Shown: in pieces, positions 5,027-5,705 of the stretch | Numbering within the stretch: position 1 is the first letter of the stretch | Layout of the letters: each line of letters starts with the position of its first letter | Source: Leptospirillum sp. | GTDB lineage: Bacteria; Nitrospirota; Leptospirillia; Leptospirillales; Leptospirillaceae | Assembly: GCA_027346125.1 (NCBI GenBank) | Contig: DAIEST010000204.1 | Location: 1 to 5,705 of the forward strand | Length of the DNA: 5,705 bases | Direction of reading: 5' to 3' | Position numbers and translations under genes: made by a program | The notes under the pieces: generated by a model | What the model was told of the DNA's origin: nothing | Seen by the model: the letters and a program-made list of their open reading frames with translations, nothing else | Database searches by the model: none

Positions 5027-5705
5027 GGTCCGGAGGGGATTCCCTCTCCCGGATCGATCGGGAGATCATTTCCTGCGCCGCCTGTCCGAGACTCGTCCGC
5101 TGGAGGGAACAGGCGGCTCGGGAAAAAAAGGCGATGTACCGAGATCAGACCTACTGGGGGAAACCCGTTCCCGGATTCGGGGATCCCGCCGCCGTCCTGT
5201 GGCTGATCGGTCTTGCCCCTGCGGCGCATGGGGGAAATCGGACGGGGAGGGTTTTCACCGGCGACCGGTCGGGGGATTTTCTCTACCGGGCTCTTCACGA
5301 TACGGGGTGGGCCCGTCTTCCGGAAGTCCGGGGCATGGACGACGGACAGGAACTGTTCGGGGCCTATCTCTCTGCCGCCGTCCGCTGTGCCCCTCCCGAA
5401 AACAGGCCGACTCCGGAGGAATTCACGAATTGCCGGCCGTTTCTCCTGAGAGAATCAAGGCAGTTGCCAAAGCTCGGGGCCGTTCTGGTTCTGGGCGCGC
5501 TGGCCCTGCACGAATGGATCGCCATGATGCGCGGGGCGGATCCGGGCACCTTCCGGAAGATGCCGAAGTTTGCCCACGGCGCCGAAGTTCTCTATCCGGC
5601 TCCTTATCCGAAGCTCTTCATATCCTACCATCCAAGCCAGCGGAATACCCAGACCGGACTCCTTACGCTACCGATGATGACGGGGATCCTGGACCGTATC
5701 CGGAC
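5014..5705 (+). CDS. udgB: Family 5 uracil-DNA glycosylase (UDGb), 3' end cut by the window
   Basis: This is a base-excision repair enzyme of the UDG superfamily. Family 5 (UDGb) members remove uracil and other deaminated bases such as hypoxanthine from DNA and carry a 4Fe-4S cluster. From GTG 5014, 230 residues are visible. Candidate cluster ligands are Cys21 and Cys24 (CAAC) with Cys125 and Cys140 (CX14C). Motif 1 is GLAPAAHGGNRTGR (66-79), which has the family 5 GLAP rather than the family 4 GEAPG, followed by FTGDRSGDFLYRAL. The second active-site motif is HPSQRNTQTG (206-215). Both motifs are intact. No stop occurs before the window ends. By comparison with about 220-residue homologues, only a few residues should be missing. 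The start is uncertain: GTG 5014 overlaps the preceding gene by 13 bp and has only a weak GGGA upstream, which suggests translational coupling. Confidence 0.93.
   Translation, partial: MEKVGSGGDSLSRIDREIISCAACPRLVRWREQAAREKKAMYRDQTYWGKPVPGFGDPAAVLWLIGLAPAAHGGNRTGRVFTGDRSGDFLYRALHDTGWARLPEVRGMDDGQELFGAYLSAAVRCAPPENRPTPEEFTNCRPFLLRESRQLPKLGAVLVLGALALHEWIAMMRGADPGTFRKMPKFAHGAEVLYPAPYPKLFISYHPSQRNTQTGLLTLPMMTGILDRIR
5029..5053 (+). repeat. Inverted repeat at the 5' end of the glycosylase gene
   Basis: TCCGGAGGGG (5029-5038) can pair with CCCTCTCCCGGA (5042-5053) over 10 bp with two single-base bulges (5045, 5050) and an ATT loop. It begins three bases after the stop codon of the small membrane protein gene and lies within early glycosylase codons. 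In mRNA it would place structure just after the coupled start. The GGAGGGG looks like a Shine-Dalgarno, but no in-frame start codon follows it. Confidence 0.35.

Overview
The window looks like ordinary chromosomal DNA from a moderately high-GC, Gram-negative-type bacterium. The high-GC appearance is judged by eye, and two apparent lipoprotein signal peptides support a diderm host. The codon style and gene mix would fit an iron-oxidising Leptospirillum-like member of the Nitrospirota, but that is an impression from reading and not a demonstrated assignment. No tRNA, rRNA, CRISPR array or insertion sequence was recognised.

Layout. Positions 1-907 hold no confidently recognisable gene. They contain several perfect or near-perfect inverted repeats, a possible 21-codon leader ORF with a strong Shine-Dalgarno (581-646), a candidate promoter (643-675), and a possible 56-codon cysteine-rich ORF (701-871). 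The 56-codon ORF lies in the same reading frame as the next gene and is separated from it by a TGA and 12 codons. Positions 908-3121 encode a complete ribonuclease R (rnr). It converges, with a 10-bp gap, on a short minus-strand lipoprotein gene (3132-3497) whose product is built of three 27-residue repeats. A 120-bp divergent intergenic region (3498-3617) with two inverted repeats separates this from a rightward cluster. The cluster comprises a 396-residue lipoprotein of unknown function (3618-4808), a 63-residue single-pass membrane protein (4835-5026) and a family 5 uracil-DNA glycosylase (from 5014, cut by the window end at or very near its C-terminus).

How the genes fit together. RNase R degrades structured RNA, and the family 5 glycosylase removes uracil and other deaminated bases from DNA, so the two recognisable enzymes are housekeeping nucleic-acid quality-control functions. 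The unknown lipoprotein, small membrane protein and glycosylase are spaced like an operon (26-bp gap, then 13-bp overlap), but no shared pathway is evident. I see no convincing undescribed defence or mobile system. The points most worth a second look are the 27-residue repeat lipoprotein, the in-frame cysteine-rich ORF before rnr, and the structured leader region upstream.
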